From: Colimorpha sp045597845 | GTDB taxonomy: Bacteria > Bacteroidota > Bacteroidia > Bacteroidales > P3 | Direction: 5' to 3' | Length of the DNA: 25,258 nt | Assembly (NCBI GenBank): GCA_045597845.1 | Contig: JAZLKZ010000126.1 | Coordinates: forward strand, 1 to 25,258 | Shown here: one piece after another, positions 23,637 to 25,258 of the stretch | How positions within the stretch are numbered: the stretch's first letter is position 1 | Layout of the letters: each line of letters starts with the position of its first letter | Translations under genes and position numbers: made by a program | The notes under the pieces: model-generated | Seen by the model: only the letters and a program-made list of their open reading frames with translations | Database searches by the model: none | Told to the model about the DNA's origin: nothing

Positions 23637-24763
23637 AAGACGTTGGCAAAATAAAAGACGCTTGCCTTGTTATCGCAGGTCAATCTCCTCAAGGTTCTTC
23701 TTATAATGAAGACGGAATCGGTGTAGAATTTCATCAGGGTAAAAAAGCTTTTGGAGACAGCATTATCGAACCATCTGGCGTATGGACTACAGAACCATCG
23801 AAGATTGCAGAAGCTGGTGATATATTAATGTCTGTTCGTGCTCCGGTCGGGCCTACGAACGTGACTGATCGTAAGATTTGTATAGGGCGTGGCTTAGCTG
23901 CTATTCGATGCAAAGACGGCTTCATGCCTCAGTATATTCTATATTCTTTGCGAAATATCGAAAGCAAGATTATTGGGAATGACGGGGCTATATTCAATTC
24001 GATAAATAAAACTCAAATCGAAGACTTACCCTTGCCGTTGCTCTCTCCTAAAGACCAGCAATCCATCGTTGAATATCTCGACTCCTCTTTTGCTAAGATC
24101 GACGCGATGAAAGCCAATGCCGAGAAAGCCCTCGACGAAGCAAAAGCCCTCTTCCAAGCTTCCCTCAAATCCCTCCTCGAACCTAAAGACGGATGGACAG
24201 AAAAGAAGATCAAAGACTTGGGCACTGTTGTCGCCGGCACTACTCCAAACACTAATATCCCCGAGTATTGGGATGGTGATTTATGTTGGATTTCACCTGC
24301 AGAATTAGACGGCAGTCATTACCTTTATGACTCGAAGAAAAAAATCACAGAGGCCGGAGCTAAGGCAAAAAGTCTCAAACTCCTTCCGGTTGGAACTGTT
24401 ATTTTATCTTCGAGAGCTCCTATCGGAAAGGTTGTGATCAATAAAATACCGACTTATTGTAATCAAGACTTCAAGTGTGTTATTTGCGGAGATAGTATTT
24501 ACAACGAGTTTCTTTATTGGTGGTTCTGGTGGAAGACGGATTATTTAAATGCCCTCGGAACTGGTGCGACCTTCAAGGAGATTTCAAAGACCGTTGTCGA
24601 GAATATTACTATTTCAGTTCCTTCGGTAGATACGCAAAAGGCTATTGCTGACTCGCTTGAGTCCCTCTACGCTAAAGTAGCTCAACTCCAGGCCAATTAC
24701 GATAAGATTTCTGCTGAGTGCGACGCACTAAAACAGGCACTCTTGAAACAAGTATTCGAATAG
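23633..24763 (+). CDS. hsdS: Type I restriction-modification specificity subunit HsdS
   Basis: HsdS gives the complex its DNA sequence specificity through two target recognition domains (TRDs), each followed by a long spacer helix. In this 376-residue protein TRD1 spans about 1-135 and includes GDILMSVRAPVG and IGRGLAAI. The first helix runs about 140-184 (DQQSIVEYLDSSFAKIDAMK onward). TRD2 spans about 186-330 and includes VILSSRAPIG. The second helix runs 331-376 and repeats the first pattern (QKAIADSLESLYAKVAQLQ). TRD coding is visibly more A/T-rich than the helix-coding parts and hsdM, as expected if TRDs are exchanged by recombination. The start overlaps the hsdM stop. The recognition sequence cannot be deduced. 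Confidence 0.93.
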   Translation: MKDVGKIKDACLVIAGQSPQGSSYNEDGIGVEFHQGKKAFGDSIIEPSGVWTTEPSKIAEAGDILMSVRAPVGPTNVTDRKICIGRGLAAIRCKDGFMPQYILYSLRNIESKIIGNDGAIFNSINKTQIEDLPLPLLSPKDQQSIVEYLDSSFAKIDAMKANAEKALDEAKALFQASLKSLLEPKDGWTEKKIKDLGTVVAGTTPNTNIPEYWDGDLCWISPAELDGSHYLYDSKKKITEAGAKAKSLKLLPVGTVILSSRAPIGKVVINKIPTYCNQDFKCVICGDSIYNEFLYWWFWWKTDYLNALGTGATFKEISKTVVENITISVPSVDTQKAIADSLESLYAKVAQLQANYDKISAECDALKQALLKQVFE

Positions 24764-24778
24764 TTCGACAAGCTCACT
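24762..24778. repeat. TTCGACAAGCTCA-type short interspersed motif after hsdS
   Basis: The 17 bases AGTTCGACAAGCTCACT begin on the last base of hsdS's preceding codon and cover its stop region, ten bases before the next gene. I recall the core TTCGACAAGCTCA, flanked by short complementary ends (here AGT/ACT), as a very abundant small interspersed element in many bacterial genomes. Only one copy was noticed here. Confidence 0.4.
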
Positions 24779-24787
24779 ACAAGTAAT

Positions 24788-25258
24788 ATGACAGATACTC
24801 AAACAACAGGCAGTTTTATTGCGGACATCAAACAGATTGTAGCCCAAGCCAGACAGCAGGCATACGCCGCTGTCAATCAAGCCATGGTGCAGTCGTACTG
24901 GCTCATCGGCAAACGCATAGTGGAAGAAGAACAACAGGGCAAGCAGCGCGCCGACTATGGCAAGCAACTGCTCAAACAGCTTTCCGCCGCCCTTACCGAA
25001 GAGTTCGGAAAAGGCTTTTCAACAGGTACGCTCTACTATATGCGCCAATTTTATCTGACCTTCCCCGAAATATTCGCTACACCGTGGCGAATATTGACTT
25101 GGTCGCATTATAAGCGTATTATGCAGGTTCCATCAGAGGCTGCCCGAAGTTGGTATCTCAAAGAAGCATCGGAGCAAATGTGGAGTTACGCCACGTTGAA
25201 CAGAAACATCTCTACGCAGTACTACGAACGTCTGTTGATGTCGCAACAAAAAGAACCC
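24788..25258 (+). CDS. DUF1016/YhcG-type PDDEXK nuclease-domain protein, 3' part beyond the window
   Basis: A frame open from the ATG at 24788 to the right edge gives 157 residues without a stop. The sequence matches the N-terminal DUF1016 domain of YhcG-like proteins: QARQQAYAAVNQAMVQSYW (20-38), IGKRIVEEEQ, YGKQLLKQLSAALTEEFGKG (57-76), LYYMRQFYLTFP (82-93) and LTWSHYKRIM (103-112). The family has a PDDEXK nuclease-fold domain at its C-terminus, which is not in this window. It starts 24 bases after hsdS, so it probably belongs to the same operon. DUF1016 proteins recur inside type I restriction loci, where their exact role is unsettled. Confidence 0.88.
   Translation, partial: MTDTQTTGSFIADIKQIVAQARQQAYAAVNQAMVQSYWLIGKRIVEEEQQGKQRADYGKQLLKQLSAALTEEFGKGFSTGTLYYMRQFYLTFPEIFATPWRILTWSHYKRIMQVPSEAARSWYLKEASEQMWSYATLNRNISTQYYERLLMSQQKEP

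Noticed and set aside
1..25258. CRISPR array, tRNA, rRNA, transposase or integrase
   Set aside because: I looked for repeat-spacer periodicity, tRNA-like ends, conserved rRNA stretches and recombinase motifs and saw none.

Overview
The window looks like chromosomal DNA of a Bacteroidetes member, probably an uncultured Bacteroidales. Three observations support this. Two large secreted proteins carry Por-secretion (type IX) style C-terminal modules, and a PorV/PorQ-type barrel sits beside one of them. The run DUF4271 - hemD - rnpA - yidD is an arrangement I know from Bacteroidales. The recognisable promoters have the Bacteroidetes -7 element TAnnTTTG, and there are no obvious Shine-Dalgarno tracts. 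I saw no rRNA, tRNA, CRISPR array, transposase or integrase.

Layout. (1) 60-6099: a 1622-residue secreted protein followed by a PorV/PorQ-like outer-membrane barrel, closed by a strong intrinsic terminator. (2) 6187-8317: greA, a HIT-family hydrolase and lpxK on the + strand, closed by a terminator built on a perfect 24-base palindrome. (3) 8329-9675: hisS on the - strand, sharing a 33-bp symmetric divergent promoter with the next block. (4) 9746-15377: a gingipain-like C25 protease with a type IX sorting tail, a DUF4271 membrane protein, hemD, rnpA (8-nt overlap with hemD), yidD and a small MGMT-fold protein. (5) 21837 down to 15385 on the - strand: a metal-efflux operon of a small His/Cys-rich membrane protein, a His-rich RND adaptor lipoprotein, a TolC-like channel and a CusA/CzcA-type pump. 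(6) 22179 to the right edge: hsdM and hsdS of a type I restriction-modification system, then the start of a DUF1016/YhcG-type PDDEXK nuclease gene. hsdR is not in the window.

How the parts fit. Blocks 2-4 are mostly housekeeping (transcript elongation, lipid A, His-tRNA charging, haem, RNase P, membrane insertion) with a secreted protease embedded. Block 1 and the protease point to an active type IX secretion system encoded elsewhere. Block 5 forms a complete tripartite pump plus an accessory metal-binding protein. Block 6 is an accessory defence locus whose specificity gene shows a mosaic composition.

The most unusual signals are: the cargo/barrel pair in block 1; a perfect 15-bp-stem hairpin sitting in frame inside the protease gene; the symmetric promoter that would leave the protease mRNA nearly leaderless; a hairpin overlapping the end of the MGMT-like gene; and 7-bp-period repeats in two intergenic gaps. 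I cannot point to a clearly new multi-gene system. The nearest candidates are the cargo/barrel pair and the hsdMS-DUF1016 arrangement, which runs off the right edge.
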